DNA from: Alphaproteobacteria bacterium
GTDB taxonomy: Bacteria; Pseudomonadota; Alphaproteobacteria; Rhodospirillales; Rhodospirillaceae
NCBI GenBank assembly: GCA_030835385.1
Contig: JAURPI010000040.1
Span: 142,735-191,624, forward strand
DNA: 48,890 nucleotides
Direction of reading: 5' to 3'
Position numbers and translations under genes: made by a program. The notes below the pieces were generated by a model. It searched no databases and was not told the origin of the DNA. It was given only the letters and a program-made list of their open reading frames with translations. Of this stretch, positions 40,413 through 48,890 are shown one piece after another (within the stretch, counting starts at the first letter, position 1; each line of letters starts with the position of its first letter).

Positions 40413-40510
40413 CCTTTTCCAAGACGGTGCTCAGTATTGAGGTCGTCGTTCCGGTTCGACCTTCGGGTGGACCCTAATTTTTGGTCATGTTGCTCAAGGA
40501 GGATATGACA

Positions 40511-40570
40511 ATGACATCCGGAGTCCGGCTCTGTTTCCGACCCATTTTGGCGCTTACGTCCGCTTTTTAG
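40511..40570 (+). CDS. Short ORF (leader peptide candidate) upstream of rpoH
   Basis: Nineteen codons, MTSGVRLCFRPILALTSAF, ending in TAG. Its ATG is 8 nt after AAGGAGG (40496-40502), the best Shine-Dalgarno sequence in this intergenic region, and the ORF ends 73 bp before the rpoH start. It may be a leader ORF controlling rpoH, or a small peptide; no conservation data are available to me. Confidence 0.4.
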   Translation: MTSGVRLCFRPILALTSAF

Positions 40571-40643
40571 CGCGTTTTGCTCTGCCCTTTTTGTCCCTAT
40601 TTTCAAGACATGGGGCCTATCGAATGTGTGAAGGAAACATCCA

Positions 40644-41558
40644 ATGACAACCACTACTCTCCCTATTTTAGCGTCTGACCGCGGTCTGTCTGCGTATATG
40701 CAGCAAATCAAGCGCTTCCCAATCCTCGAGAAAGAAGAGGAGTTTATGCTGGCGAAGCGATTGGTCGAGCACGATGACACCGACGCGGCTCATAAATTGG
40801 TGACCAGCCATCTTCGTTTGGTGGCCAAAATTGCCATGGGCTATCGGTTTTATGGCCTGCCTGTCTCCGACCTCATTTCAGAGGGCAATGTCGGATTGAT
40901 GCGAGCTGTTAAGAAGTTTGACCCTGATCGTGGTTTTCGTCTTTCCACATACGCGATGTGGTGGATCAAGGCGGCTATCAACGAACACGTCCTGAATTCC
41001 TGGTCGTTGGTGAAGCTCGGTACTGTGGCTGCGCAGAAAAAGCTGTTTTTCAATCTGCGCAAGCTTAAGGCCAAGCTGAACATCTATGAAGATGGCGACC
41101 TAAGCACAGAGGCTGCTGACGATATCGCAGAACGTTTGGATGTGAGCCGTGCAGAAGTGCACAGCATGAATAGGCGCTTATCCAGATCAGATGCGTCCCT
41201 TAACGTGCCTGTCGGCGAAGACGGGGATCTTGATCGCATTGATTTTCTGATGTCTGACACCCCGGATCAGGAAACGGTCTTGGCGGAGGAAGAAGAGCGC
41301 ACCGTTGGCCACTCCTTGTTGCGAAAAGCTTTGGCCACTTTGAATGACCGTGAGCGTCACATCATAGAGCAGCGTCGTCTAACCGATGAGCCTCGCACGC
41401 TAGAGGACTTGGGCGTTGAGTACGGTATAAGCCGTGAGCGTGTTCGTCAGATTGAAAACAGAGCATTTGAGAAGCTGCAAGCCGAGGTTCGAGCAGCAGC
41501 CGAAAGTCTGGATGATCAAACCAAAGAGCCAATGTCACTGCTGACATCACCGTCCTAA
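40644..41558 (+). CDS. rpoH: RNA polymerase sigma-32 factor
   Basis: A 304-residue heat-shock sigma factor. Region 2 includes LRLVAKIAMGYRFYGLPVSD and STYAMWWIKAAINEHVLNSW. The diagnostic RpoH box QKKLFFNLRKLKAKL follows. Region 4 has LNDRERHIIEQRRL and EYGISRERVRQIENRAFEKL. It directs transcription of heat-shock and periplasmic-stress genes. The AT-rich 453-bp upstream region and the short ORF suggest complex control. The ATG has AAGGAAAC about 8 nt upstream. A terminator follows at 41591-41620. Confidence 0.96.
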   Translation: MTTTTLPILASDRGLSAYMQQIKRFPILEKEEEFMLAKRLVEHDDTDAAHKLVTSHLRLVAKIAMGYRFYGLPVSDLISEGNVGLMRAVKKFDPDRGFRLSTYAMWWIKAAINEHVLNSWSLVKLGTVAAQKKLFFNLRKLKAKLNIYEDGDLSTEAADDIAERLDVSRAEVHSMNRRLSRSDASLNVPVGEDGDLDRIDFLMSDTPDQETVLAEEEERTVGHSLLRKALATLNDRERHIIEQRRLTDEPRTLEDLGVEYGISRERVRQIENRAFEKLQAEVRAAAESLDDQTKEPMSLLTSPS

Positions 41559-41587
41559 TTTTTCAGCTCTTACGTTGAGATGCCTAA

Positions 41588-42427
41588 TTAGGGTGGTGGA
41601 TTTTCTTCGCCACCCTTTTTATCGTTTGTATTCCGGTCTTTGGCGAAAGGCTGAATCAACAAGTGGACTAGATTTGTAGCTCTCTTATCACGAAAGATTG
41701 GCAGGCCTACGGTCATCGACCGGTGCCCATCGTCGGGTTCAGCTAGGTATGTGCCAAAGAGACGGTCCCACCATGGAATGTTGAACCCAAAATTTCGATC
41801 CGTTTCAATCGGTCTGATTGAGTGATGTACGCGGTGCATATCCGGTGTTACGAGGAATAGGCGTAAGACCGAGTCCAATTTGTGGGGCAGGGCGAAATTT
41901 GAGTGATTGAACATGGACGTTGCGTTCAGAATGACCTCAAAGAAAAGCACAGCTACCAGTGGCGCACCTAGAATGCAGACAGCCGTAATCTTAAGAATCA
42001 GAGACAGTATAATTTCAATCGGGTGGAATCGAAGACCACTAGTTACATCAAGGTCCATGTCTGTGTGGTGCATACGATGCAATCGCCACAAGATGGGTAC
42101 GGCGTGGAATAGACGATGTTGTCCATATATTAAAAGGTCGAGCAGTAGAAAGGCGAGGAAGCCTGCCACAAGAATGGGCATGTCTATCGCATTAAAAATA
42201 CCGAAGCCTTGCTGTTGAGCCCACATAGCTGCGCCGATTGGAGCAACTGGAAGAATGACGCGGGCTAACATAGATCCAGCTGCCAAAATGCCTAAATTCC
42301 CGAGCCAACGGTCTGAGCGCTGCAACGTTCGTTCCCGGCGAGGCCATAGGCTCTCCAGTATCGCAAACAAAGCAAACAATGTGGCGAACACCAGTAGGCG
42401 CAGAAGCGATGGATCAGAGGTTGTCAT
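41588..42427 (-). CDS. Sterol desaturase / fatty-acid hydroxylase family membrane protein
   Basis: A 279-residue di-iron membrane protein. Eight-histidine motifs HRLFH, HRMHH and HRVHHS lie at about residues 104, 119 and 204 of a protein with several hydrophobic segments near the N-terminus and middle. The family inserts a hydroxyl group or double bond into lipids. The ATG at 42427 is chosen; the longer frame adds 12 residues. Its 3' end contains the plus-strand rpoH terminator, and the two genes converge. Confidence 0.87.
   Translation of the reverse strand: MTTSDPSLLRLLVFATLFALFAILESLWPRRERTLQRSDRWLGNLGILAAGSMLARVILPVAPIGAAMWAQQQGFGIFNAIDMPILVAGFLAFLLLDLLIYGQHRLFHAVPILWRLHRMHHTDMDLDVTSGLRFHPIEIILSLILKITAVCILGAPLVAVLFFEVILNATSMFNHSNFALPHKLDSVLRLFLVTPDMHRVHHSIRPIETDRNFGFNIPWWDRLFGTYLAEPDDGHRSMTVGLPIFRDKRATNLVHLLIQPFAKDRNTNDKKGGEENPPP
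41591..41620 (+). terminator. Intrinsic terminator of rpoH
   Basis: GGGTGG (41591-41596) pairs with CCACCC (41610-41615), followed by five T on the plus strand. It overlaps the last codons of the convergent desaturase-like gene, whose C-terminal Pro run is read from the complement of the same bases. Confidence 0.7.
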
Positions 42428-42627
42428 GACATTCTGATAGCGGCTTGGCGCTCGTGCAGACAACCCCTAGCGAATGAGAGAAACTGTTGATTCGATGCGT
42501 CCGCCATGCTTAACCTATTGTTTTTTCAGTATTATCATGGGGTAAATGGATCAAGTCGAAACCTTTGTGGGCGCGAGATTTATGCCTACTTTTGCACTAC
42601 CCTGTATTTTTTGGGGGCCGTTCCGGC

Positions 42628-42998
42628 ATGTCCAAGACCATTCTAATCGTTGAAGACAATGATCTGAACATGAGGCTGTTCAATGATCTTCTTGAGGCGC
42701 ACGGATACGTTACGTTGCAAACAAAGGATGGTCGCGAGGTCATGATTTGACACGCAAACAGCGACCAGACCTTATTCTCATGGATATTCAATTGCCTGAA
42801 ATGTCAGAGCTAGAAATTACCAAGATGCTGAAAGCGGATGACGATTTAAAAGTTATACCTGTTATCGCGGTAACGGCATTAGCGATGAAGGGTGATCAAG
42901 AGAAAATTCGGGATGGCGGCTACGATGGATATATCGCAAAGCCAATTTCTGTTTCGAATTTCTTGCAGACGATTTCCAAATACTTGGATGCTGCTTAG
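42628..42998 (+). pseudogene. divK: Single-domain response regulator DivK, frameshifted
   Basis: The two halves together match DivK over its full length of about 123 residues. Frame 1 gives MSKTILIVEDNDLNMRLFND through TKDGREVM and then hits TGA; frame 0 gives [18 protein letters not shown] (phospho-acceptor Asp in LILMD), then [10 protein letters not shown] and [12 protein letters not shown] (Lys in AKP). The junction reads ATG-ATT-TGA where ATG-GAT-TTG would be expected, so one G is missing near 42744. DivK is a central cell-cycle regulator in many alphaproteobacteria, so this may be a sequencing error. The shift needed is -1, and no standard slippery heptamer is visible. A CtrA-like half-site TTAACC lies upstream at 42510-42515. 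Confidence 0.8.
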
Positions 42999-43010
42999 GC
43001 CTAATTCAGC

Positions 43011-43178
43011 CTATTTGATTTTTGCTTCTTTAAAAAGAACGTGTTTCTGTACCTTCGGATCATACTTCCGAACTTCCATTTTCTCTGTAAGAGTCCGTGG
43101 ATTCTTACGTGTGGTATAGAAGTATCCAGTGCCCGCAGTGCTTTCGAGCTTGATTTGAATTGTCGCCGGTTTGGCCAT
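43011..43178 (-). CDS. rpmG: 50S ribosomal protein L33
   Basis: A 55-residue protein that matches L33: [20 protein letters not shown] at the start, then [20 protein letters not shown] and the C-terminal VLFKEAKIK. The Cys-less form is typical of many alphaproteobacteria. The ATG at 43178 is preceded by GCGAGAC. It converges on divK with only 12 bp between them, and the rpmG-divK neighbourhood is characteristic of the class; pleD, often next to divK, is missing. Confidence 0.95.
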   Translation of the reverse strand: MAKPATIQIKLESTAGTGYFYTTRKNPRTLTEKMEVRKYDPKVQKHVLFKEAKIK

Positions 43179-43270
43179 GTTCGGTCTCGCGGAAAACGTT
43201 ATGAGTGAAGCGCGGCAACATACTCTGCCGGGCCCAGGTGTCAAGCCTGAGCTGAATATTAGGTGATGGG

Positions 43271-44875
43271 CTAGGGGAGCTGTTCAGCAGCGCTTGTAGC
43301 GGTGAGCCCTACGGCTTGTGCATACAGGGAATCTTTTAAAATCAAACGCCTAGCAAGCTCCAAATCTATTGAGGCTTCCGTCCTAATCTCAGCTGGGCAG
43401 TGGCTGCGAAGGCTTGCACGGGCACTTACGTCGTCAGGGGCAACGGTTCGCCAGTCTGCCTTCCGCGCCACAAATTCGCTGCCAGTTTGTTGCCACTGCT
43501 CAAGGGTATCTTCGATGGATCCCTCAATCCCGCTGGTGCAAACCAGGGGCAGAACGCCCAAGTCCTCAATGGCGTAGCCCAATGGCGCGTGAAACCGTGA
43601 CCAGGTCAACGTGATTTCTCCGTCGTTTGGAAGCCGAACAACAGTCTGAACTGTCCCCTTGCCATAAGAGGATGTTCCAACGATCAGGCCGCGCCCCGAG
43701 TCTTGTATCGCGGCAGCGACAATTTCTGCAGCAGACGCTGAGCGACTATCAATAAGAACGATAATCGGGCGTCCTTCGGAAACGTCGCCTTCAAACGCCT
43801 GGTAACGTTGGATTGATTCTGGATGCCGCCCACGCGTTGATACGATACGACCACTCTCCATAAATAAATCGCTGACAGTTACGGCCTGGTCCAGCAAGCC
43901 ACCCGGATCGCCACGCAAATCGAGAATAATGCCTGATATTGAAGTATCCGCGCTCAATGTCTTGGACAAGAGTGACTCAACTGTCTGGCTGGTCTGCTGA
44001 TTAAAACTGTCGATTTCTATCACAGCGACCCCATCACGGACGGAGAGCTCGACAGTTTGGGGAAGGATTAGGCTTCGGACGACGGAGATAGATAATGCGG
44101 GTCGGAAACCATCTCTAATGACGGAGAAAGTCGACGTCGAGCCAATCGGTCCTCTAAGAATCCGACGTATCGTCCAACTTCGTTTGGCCGCAAGCGAGAC
44201 GCCATCAACATGAGTAATAATATCTCCGACAAGCAAACCTGCTTTCTCGGCTGGAGCTTCTGGTTGCAAAACCTGGATCTTCAGGCCGAGCTCAGTGTTG
44301 ATGTACCTAAGCCCGATACCACCAAATCCATTCCTTGTTTCGCGGTTGGTGCGTGCCTGAAGCCGGCCTGCATATCTTGAATACGGGTCGAGGTCATCAA
44401 GCGCAGCGTCGAAAAAAGCCGCGTAGATTTGCTCTAAGTCTGCGTTACCGATTAATTCGGATTTGCGACGAGCGCCGACCAGGGTTCCGTGAAACAGATT
44501 TAACCAAGCGCGAACAGATTGGTCGGTAGGCTTGGCGAGATCTGAAACGAGCTTGCTACCCACGTAGGATTGTAAGCGGTCGTCAGCATCAATGACTGAA
44601 AACAAAGGGTCGATATCAGAAAGGCCAGTAATGCCGGTTAAGACAAACCGGCCCATCAGCGGTTGCTCTAGTGCTCTGACCGATATTTGTGTGAGGCCAT
44701 GAGATAAAACTCGGTTGGACTCCGTTAGCTCGAATCCTTCAACTACATTTCGTTCTCTTGGCCAGTTTTTATTAGAGATTATGCTATTGGAAGCACAAGC
44801 AGAAAGAAGGGTAAGCGCGGTCGCGGACCACAGGACCTTCAATAAGACTCTGGAGGTGAATTTGTTCACTCTCAT
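43271..44875 (-). CDS. Lipoprotein S41 (Ctp-type) peptidase
   Basis: A 534-residue peptidase. The N-terminus is a lipoprotein signal ([14 protein letters not shown], lipobox LSAC) followed by a linker. A PDZ domain sits near residues 190-270 ([20 protein letters not shown]). The S41 catalytic domain has [19 protein letters not shown], the nucleophile Ser in [14 protein letters not shown] and the general base Lys in [11 protein letters not shown]. It cleaves C-terminal segments of periplasmic or membrane proteins. The ATG at 44875 is used; seven upstream codons belong to an unlikely extension. Confidence 0.9.
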   Translation of the reverse strand: MRVNKFTSRVLLKVLWSATALTLLSACASNSIISNKNWPRERNVVEGFELTESNRVLSHGLTQISVRALEQPLMGRFVLTGITGLSDIDPLFSVIDADDRLQSYVGSKLVSDLAKPTDQSVRAWLNLFHGTLVGARRKSELIGNADLEQIYAAFFDAALDDLDPYSRYAGRLQARTNRETRNGFGGIGLRYINTELGLKIQVLQPEAPAEKAGLLVGDIITHVDGVSLAAKRSWTIRRILRGPIGSTSTFSVIRDGFRPALSISVVRSLILPQTVELSVRDGVAVIEIDSFNQQTSQTVESLLSKTLSADTSISGIILDLRGDPGGLLDQAVTVSDLFMESGRIVSTRGRHPESIQRYQAFEGDVSEGRPIIVLIDSRSASAAEIVAAAIQDSGRGLIVGTSSYGKGTVQTVVRLPNDGEITLTWSRFHAPLGYAIEDLGVLPLVCTSGIEGSIEDTLEQWQQTGSEFVARKADWRTVAPDDVSARASLRSHCPAEIRTEASIDLELARRLILKDSLYAQAVGLTATSAAEQLP

Positions 44876-44954
44876 GTTCCATTTTTGGCGTGCCAACCAA
44901 TCATTGAAATCATACGGAGGTCAATCTGATCACGCACGCTAAAAGTGGTTTGTT

Positions 44955-47243
44955 CTATTTATTAGCCTTTTTTCGTTTGGGTTTTCTAGCAGACCGTTTG
45001 CCAGATTTAGGACGTGCGGTCTTTGAAGATTTGTGGCGATTTCGACCCGGGCTTGCTTTTGAATCCATTCTTTCGCGAAGCGGTGCGTGCTCGATATAGT
45101 CAAACACTAAGCCACCTGTCATGGCATCAGCTTCCGATAAGGATACAGTAATGCGATCGCCGACTGAAAAGGCCATGCCCGAATGCCGGCCAGCCAACAT
45201 ATAAATGTCATCGAATACTTCATAGTAGTCTGCAGGAAGGCGCTTAATCGGCAATATGCCGTCAGCTCCCGTTTCATCTAAGGTCACAAACAAGCCAAAA
45301 CGGCTTACTCCGTTAACCCGACCTGAAAAAGTAGCTCCGATTCGATCAGTAAGAAACGCAGCGGTGAACCGATCAACAGTTTCGCGTTCGGCTCCGGCGG
45401 ATCGACGCTCGGTCATTGAGATGTGCTTCGCCGCTTCGGTTAAATCTTGATCAGTAACATCTAGCCCGCTCGGTCCAAGTTTGATTGCGCGAATCAAACT
45501 GCGATGAACAATCAAATCAGAGTATCTTCTAATAGGAGAGGTGAAATGGGTGTACTGGCTCAAGGCAAGGCCAAAGTGACCTAAGTTCTCTGTCTCGTAT
45601 CTGGCTTGCGATTGGGTTCTAAGAACCATCGTGTTGACCAATGCTTCAGCAGGCTCGCTTTTTGAAGCCGTCAGAACATAATTAAAGTCCTTGGCCTTAA
45701 TGCTGCCTGATGGAGCCAACTTAAGATCCATGCTCTGCAGCGCTGTCCTTAGCGTGCTTACACGCTCTGGGTCTGGTGGCTCATGGACCCGGTATACTCC
45801 AGAAGCGTTTGCTTTTTGGAGTGTTTGCGCCGCTGCTACATTCGCAGCCACCATGAATTCTTCAATCAGTTGGTGGCTGGCAAGGCGAGGGCGCGGCAAA
45901 ACACCCGTCATTTCACCGTTGTCGTTGACCAGAATTTTACGTTCAGGTAGATCAAGAGCAAGGGCTCCGCGCTTCTTCCGGGCCTTTTCTAGGCATGCGT
46001 ATGCGCCATAAAGTGGTTTGATGACTGTCCTGAGTAATGGCTCAGTTGCAGAATCTGTGGCGCCGTCTATCGCCGACTGAACCTGCTCATAAGTGAGGCG
46101 GGCTTGCGACCGTATAAGACCACGCACAAACTTATGGCGGGTGAGCTTTCCATGTTTGTCGATCCACATGTGCACAGCCAAACATGGGCGGTCTTCATTA
46201 GGCCGAAGGGAACACCAGCCGTTAGAAAGCGCCTCTGGCAACATCGGAACGACACGGTCAGGAAAGTAAGTTGAATTGCCTCGGTCAAAAGCGGAGCGGT
46301 CCAAGGCCGAACCGGCTTGCACATACGAAGCTACATCTGCAATTGCTACCACAAGGTGCCAGCCGCCTTCATTAGCGGTGTCTGTGTCTGGTTCGGCCCA
46401 AACTGCATCGTCAAAGTCTCGAGCGTCTTCGCCGTCAATGGTCACAAGCGGCAATTGGCGTAGATCCGTTCGCTGACCCAGATTGGCTGGCCCACAGTTT
46501 TTCGCCTCTTCCAACGCTGCGGCGGGCCATTCGTGCGGGATGCCATGACTATGAATGGCGATAAGACTTAACGCCTTCTCGATGCCAGCGTCATGAATGC
46601 GCTCGACGACACGTCCTTTTGCTAGCCCCCGCCGGGCCCCGCTATCGACCGTAACCAGGACGAATTCACCATGCCGGGCACCTTGCGTGTGCTTTTTCTC
46701 AACAGTGATCGTCTGCCGTTCTTTGCGACTGACGGGTCGAATAATCAGTCCACCCTTGTCAGTCTTTTCACAGACCCCAAGTACTTGACGAGGACCACCC
46801 GACAGTTTTCGAATGGGACGCGCTTCATATGCACCGTCTCCCACCAGTTTGAGTCGAGCCAGTACGCGATCACCGACCCCTACTGCCGCGCGGATTTCCT
46901 TTGACGGTACAATAAAGATGACAGGTGGTGGCTCTCGTTGTTCCCATCCGGCCGGCTGTCCGATGAGATCACCGTCTGAATCTATCTTGACGGCGTCAAG
47001 AACCACAACTTCTGGCAGGCGACCTAACTTTGCGAAGCGTCGTTTTCCACCTCGCTCAATGCTGCCTTCTGCCTCAAATTCCTTGAGAATTTTTTTGAAA
47101 GCCGGGCGATCCGCGCCACGGATAGTAAATGCCCGCGCGATCTCTCGCTTTCCGACACGGTTTGGTGATTTTTCGATAAATGCGAGGATATCTGCCTTGG
47201 TAGGCAGCGGATCAATGCGGGTGTCTTTTTTACGGGTTGTCAA
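44955..47243 (-). CDS. rnr: Ribonuclease R
   Basis: A 762-residue exoribonuclease. N-terminal winged-helix region, cold-shock-like domains, the RNB catalytic domain with the acidic cluster VTIDGEDARDFDDAVWAE and YFPDRVVPMLPEALSNGWCS, and TSPIRRYSDLIVHRSLIRA. A C-terminal S1 domain includes GRVNGVSRFGLFVTLDETGA, then a Lys/Arg-rich tail. It degrades structured RNA 3' to 5'. The only start available after the preceding TAG is TTG at 47243, 7 bp from the topA stop. The topA-rnr order is a common alphaproteobacterial arrangement. Confidence 0.95.
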   Translation of the reverse strand: MTTRKKDTRIDPLPTKADILAFIEKSPNRVGKREIARAFTIRGADRPAFKKILKEFEAEGSIERGGKRRFAKLGRLPEVVVLDAVKIDSDGDLIGQPAGWEQREPPPVIFIVPSKEIRAAVGVGDRVLARLKLVGDGAYEARPIRKLSGGPRQVLGVCEKTDKGGLIIRPVSRKERQTITVEKKHTQGARHGEFVLVTVDSGARRGLAKGRVVERIHDAGIEKALSLIAIHSHGIPHEWPAAALEEAKNCGPANLGQRTDLRQLPLVTIDGEDARDFDDAVWAEPDTDTANEGGWHLVVAIADVASYVQAGSALDRSAFDRGNSTYFPDRVVPMLPEALSNGWCSLRPNEDRPCLAVHMWIDKHGKLTRHKFVRGLIRSQARLTYEQVQSAIDGATDSATEPLLRTVIKPLYGAYACLEKARKKRGALALDLPERKILVNDNGEMTGVLPRPRLASHQLIEEFMVAANVAAAQTLQKANASGVYRVHEPPDPERVSTLRTALQSMDLKLAPSGSIKAKDFNYVLTASKSEPAEALVNTMVLRTQSQARYETENLGHFGLALSQYTHFTSPIRRYSDLIVHRSLIRAIKLGPSGLDVTDQDLTEAAKHISMTERRSAGAERETVDRFTAAFLTDRIGATFSGRVNGVSRFGLFVTLDETGADGILPIKRLPADYYEVFDDIYMLAGRHSGMAFSVGDRITVSLSEADAMTGGLVFDYIEHAPLRERMDSKASPGRNRHKSSKTARPKSGKRSARKPKRKKANK

Positions 47244-47249
47244 AGGACA

Positions 47250-48890
47250 CTAATCTACCTGATCTGCGCTCGCATCTGGGGCAGCTTCTTTAGCTGTTAT
47301 TTTTTTCTTAGCCGCTTTCTTTTTGGTTGTTGTCTTTTTCTTTACTGCAGTTTTTTTCTTAGCCTTGGTCTTCTTTTTCGGGGCTGCCTTCTTTTTAGTC
47401 GCTTTTTTCGCGGTTCCAGCCTTGGCTGCTTTGATTGCTAACAGTTTGATCGCTTCTTCAAGCGTAACAGCATCTTTATCTTTGTCTCGAGGCAGTGTGG
47501 CTCTTAAAGATCCGTGTTGTACGTAGGGTCCAAAGCGACCGTCGCGGACTGTGACCGCTTTCGAATCATCTGGGTGTTCACCAAGAGATTTAGCTGATCC
47601 GCCTCCACGTCGGCCCTTCTTCAGTTTACCCTCAGCAATAACAACGACCGCACGATTTAAGCCGATTTCGAGAACATTATCGTCGGCTCCGAGAGATTGA
47701 TACTTGTCACCGTATTTAAGATAGGGGCCGAAGCGACCGATACCCGCAAGAATCATTTCACCGCTTTCTGGATCGACACCAACTTCACGCGGCAGGGATA
47801 GCAGTTTTAGGCCTTGCTCTAGGTCGATGGTCGCGGGGTCCATGCCTTTTGGCACCGAAGAGCGTTTGGGTTTGGGGACTTTTGGTTTCTTTGGCTTTTT
47901 CGGTTTTTTACCTTTAGCCGGTTCCTCTTCGACGGGAGGAGGCGCTGCGGCAGCAGCGCGAGCGGCCAAGACTTCAGCATCACCCAATTGAACATAAATA
48001 CCGTAGGGGCCGGCACGCAATGTCACCATCATGCCTGTTTCAGGGTCTTCCCCGAGTTCTTTGGGTCCGTCCGCAACGGCCGCATTCGGGTCATTTCCGC
48101 TTACCGAAAGTTGCCGTGTGTAGCGGCAGTCTGGGTATTTGGTGCAGCCAACAAAACCACCGAATTTACCGAACTTGAGGGATAACCGACCGTCCTCGCA
48201 TGACGGGCATTTTCTCGGGTCTGTACCATCTTCACTGTTCGGGAATAGGTGCGGTTCTAGGAGTTCATCAAGGGTATCGATGACTTGGGTGATGCGAAGC
48301 TCGCTTGTGCCTTCAATCGCAGAAATGAAATCGGTCCAGAAATCAGAAAGAACAGTCTTCCAGCTCATGCGACCGCCGGAAATTTCATCCAATTTGTTTT
48401 CTAATTCTGCTGTGAAGGAGTGCTCCACATATTTGGAAAAGAAACTTTCGAGAAAAGCCGTTACGACACGACCGCGATCCTCTGGAATAAATCTTCGGTT
48501 ATCCATCCGTACATAATTTCGGTCTTGCAACACTTGGATGATAGAGGCGTATGTGGACGGCCTGCCAATACCCAGCTCTTCCATCGTCTTTACGAGGCTG
48601 GCTTCTGAGAAGCGGGGTGGCGGCTGAGTAAAGTGCTGTTCGGGTTTTACTTCGCTCTGCTTAAGAGCCTCTCCCTCTTCAAGGGGCGGGAGGATGCGAT
48701 CTACTTCTTCATCTTTGTTGTTGTCGGCGCCCGACTTCGGAGCGTCTTCGTATACCTTTAGGAAGCCCGGAAAACGAATAACGGAACCACTAGTTCGCAA
48801 TTTCGTAGCTTTGTCAACTGATGCTGAAACAACTGACACCTGGTTCATGATGGCGGACTCCATCTGGCTCGCAACAGTGCGCTTCCAAAT
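47250..48890 (-). CDS. topA: DNA topoisomerase I, C-terminal part (5' end outside window)
   Basis: The frame is open to the window edge, so the N-terminal toprim domain is missing. Present: the end of the catalytic core (PPPRFSEASLVKTMEELGIG, RPSTYASIIQVLQDRNYVR), a zinc-finger repeat of the topoisomerase type (CPSCEDGRLSLKFGKFGG, CTKYPDC), and several C-terminal repeats with GRFGPYLKYG and GRFGPYVQHG. It ends with a Lys/Ala-rich tail of about 60 residues encoded by AAG/AAA-rich repeats (47265-47420), typical of proteobacterial TopA. The enzyme relaxes negative supercoils. Confidence 0.95.
   Translation of the reverse strand: MWKRTVASQMESAIMNQVSVVSASVDKATKLRTSGSVIRFPGFLKVYEDAPKSGADNNKDEEVDRILPPLEEGEALKQSEVKPEQHFTQPPPRFSEASLVKTMEELGIGRPSTYASIIQVLQDRNYVRMDNRRFIPEDRGRVVTAFLESFFSKYVEHSFTAELENKLDEISGGRMSWKTVLSDFWTDFISAIEGTSELRITQVIDTLDELLEPHLFPNSEDGTDPRKCPSCEDGRLSLKFGKFGGFVGCTKYPDCRYTRQLSVSGNDPNAAVADGPKELGEDPETGMMVTLRAGPYGIYVQLGDAEVLAARAAAAAPPPVEEEPAKGKKPKKPKKPKVPKPKRSSVPKGMDPATIDLEQGLKLLSLPREVGVDPESGEMILAGIGRFGPYLKYGDKYQSLGADDNVLEIGLNRAVVVIAEGKLKKGRRGGGSAKSLGEHPDDSKAVTVRDGRFGPYVQHGSLRATLPRDKDKDAVTLEEAIKLLAIKAAKAGTAKKATKKKAAPKKKTKAKKKTAVKKKTTTKKKAAKKKITAKEAAPDASADQVD

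Noticed and set aside
42735-42755. Programmed frameshift in divK
   Set aside because: ATT-TGA-C superficially resembles the prfB CTT-TGA-C site, but that is a +1 shift and here -1 is required; no slippery heptamer was found.
47265-47420. AAG/AAA-rich repetitive stretch in topA as a tandem-repeat locus
   Set aside because: It encodes the usual Lys/Ala-rich C-terminal tail of TopA and needs no further explanation.
1-48890. CRISPR arrays, insertion sequences, integrases, tRNA and rRNA genes
   Set aside because: I looked for regularly spaced repeats, transposase motifs and inverted terminal repeats, and for tRNA T-loop sequences in the intergenic gaps, and found none.

Overview
The window looks like a chromosomal segment of an alphaproteobacterium with moderate GC, probably Rhodospirillales-like; I place it securely only at class level. 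The reasons are the topA-rnr order, rpmG next to a divK reading frame, a recognisable RpoH with its RpoH box, a CoxD/CoxE-type molybdenum-hydroxylase maturation operon and an egtB-egtD pair. I see no phage genes, insertion sequences, tRNAs, rRNAs or CRISPR arrays.

Layout. (1) 1-6.5 kb: the end of an SDR gene, a tandem pair of glutathione-S-transferase-like genes, a tandem pair of unrecognised paralogues followed by a sulfotransferase-like gene, an MscS channel, and a decayed haloalkane-dehalogenase gene. (2) 6.5-15 kb: a leftward catabolic operon (UbiD-type decarboxylase, small zinc ribbon, SDR, aldehyde dehydrogenase, haem-oxygenase-like diiron protein, SDR, GntR/UTRA regulator), a dienelactone hydrolase, and a divergent UbiX-type prenyltransferase that would supply the prenyl-FMN cofactor. 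A 22-bp dyad in the divergent intergenic region is a plausible operator for the GntR protein. The substrate is unknown. (3) 15-21 kb: seven consecutive leftward SDR paralogues. Six carry Sec-type signal peptides whose predicted cleavage point lies directly before the first Rossmann strand. A small membrane-protein gene with two in-frame TGA codons lies among them. (4) 21-26.7 kb: a lipoprotein ABC-type solute-binding protein, an exported carboxylesterase coupled to a TRAP-type binding protein, an eighth SDR paralogue without signal peptide, and a DUF1330-like protein. None of the transporters has its membrane subunits here. (5) 26.65-27.28 kb: non-coding, with several strong hairpins and an intrinsic terminator that works on the minus strand, so possibly a small RNA gene. 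(6) 27.3-32.6 kb: a [2Fe-2S] subunit, a terminator, then MoxR/CoxD, CoxE, a split XdhC and a MoeA-like/MocA fusion. This is a maturation kit for a molybdenum hydroxylase whose catalytic subunit is absent from the window. (7) 32.6-48.9 kb: mostly housekeeping genes: ferredoxin-NADP reductase, prfC, RidA, a KefB/C-type antiporter, a DksA-like protein, egtD/egtB, rpoH, a sterol-desaturase-like protein, divK (frameshifted), rpmG, an S41 peptidase, rnr and the 3' part of topA.

The parts most worth a second look are the exported SDR array, the UbiD/diiron-protein operon with its operator, the putative minus-strand RNA near 26.7-27.0 kb, and the broken frames (divK, the two-TGA gene, the dehalogenase). 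All calls were made by eye from the sequence. Family names rest on recognised motifs, not on searches.
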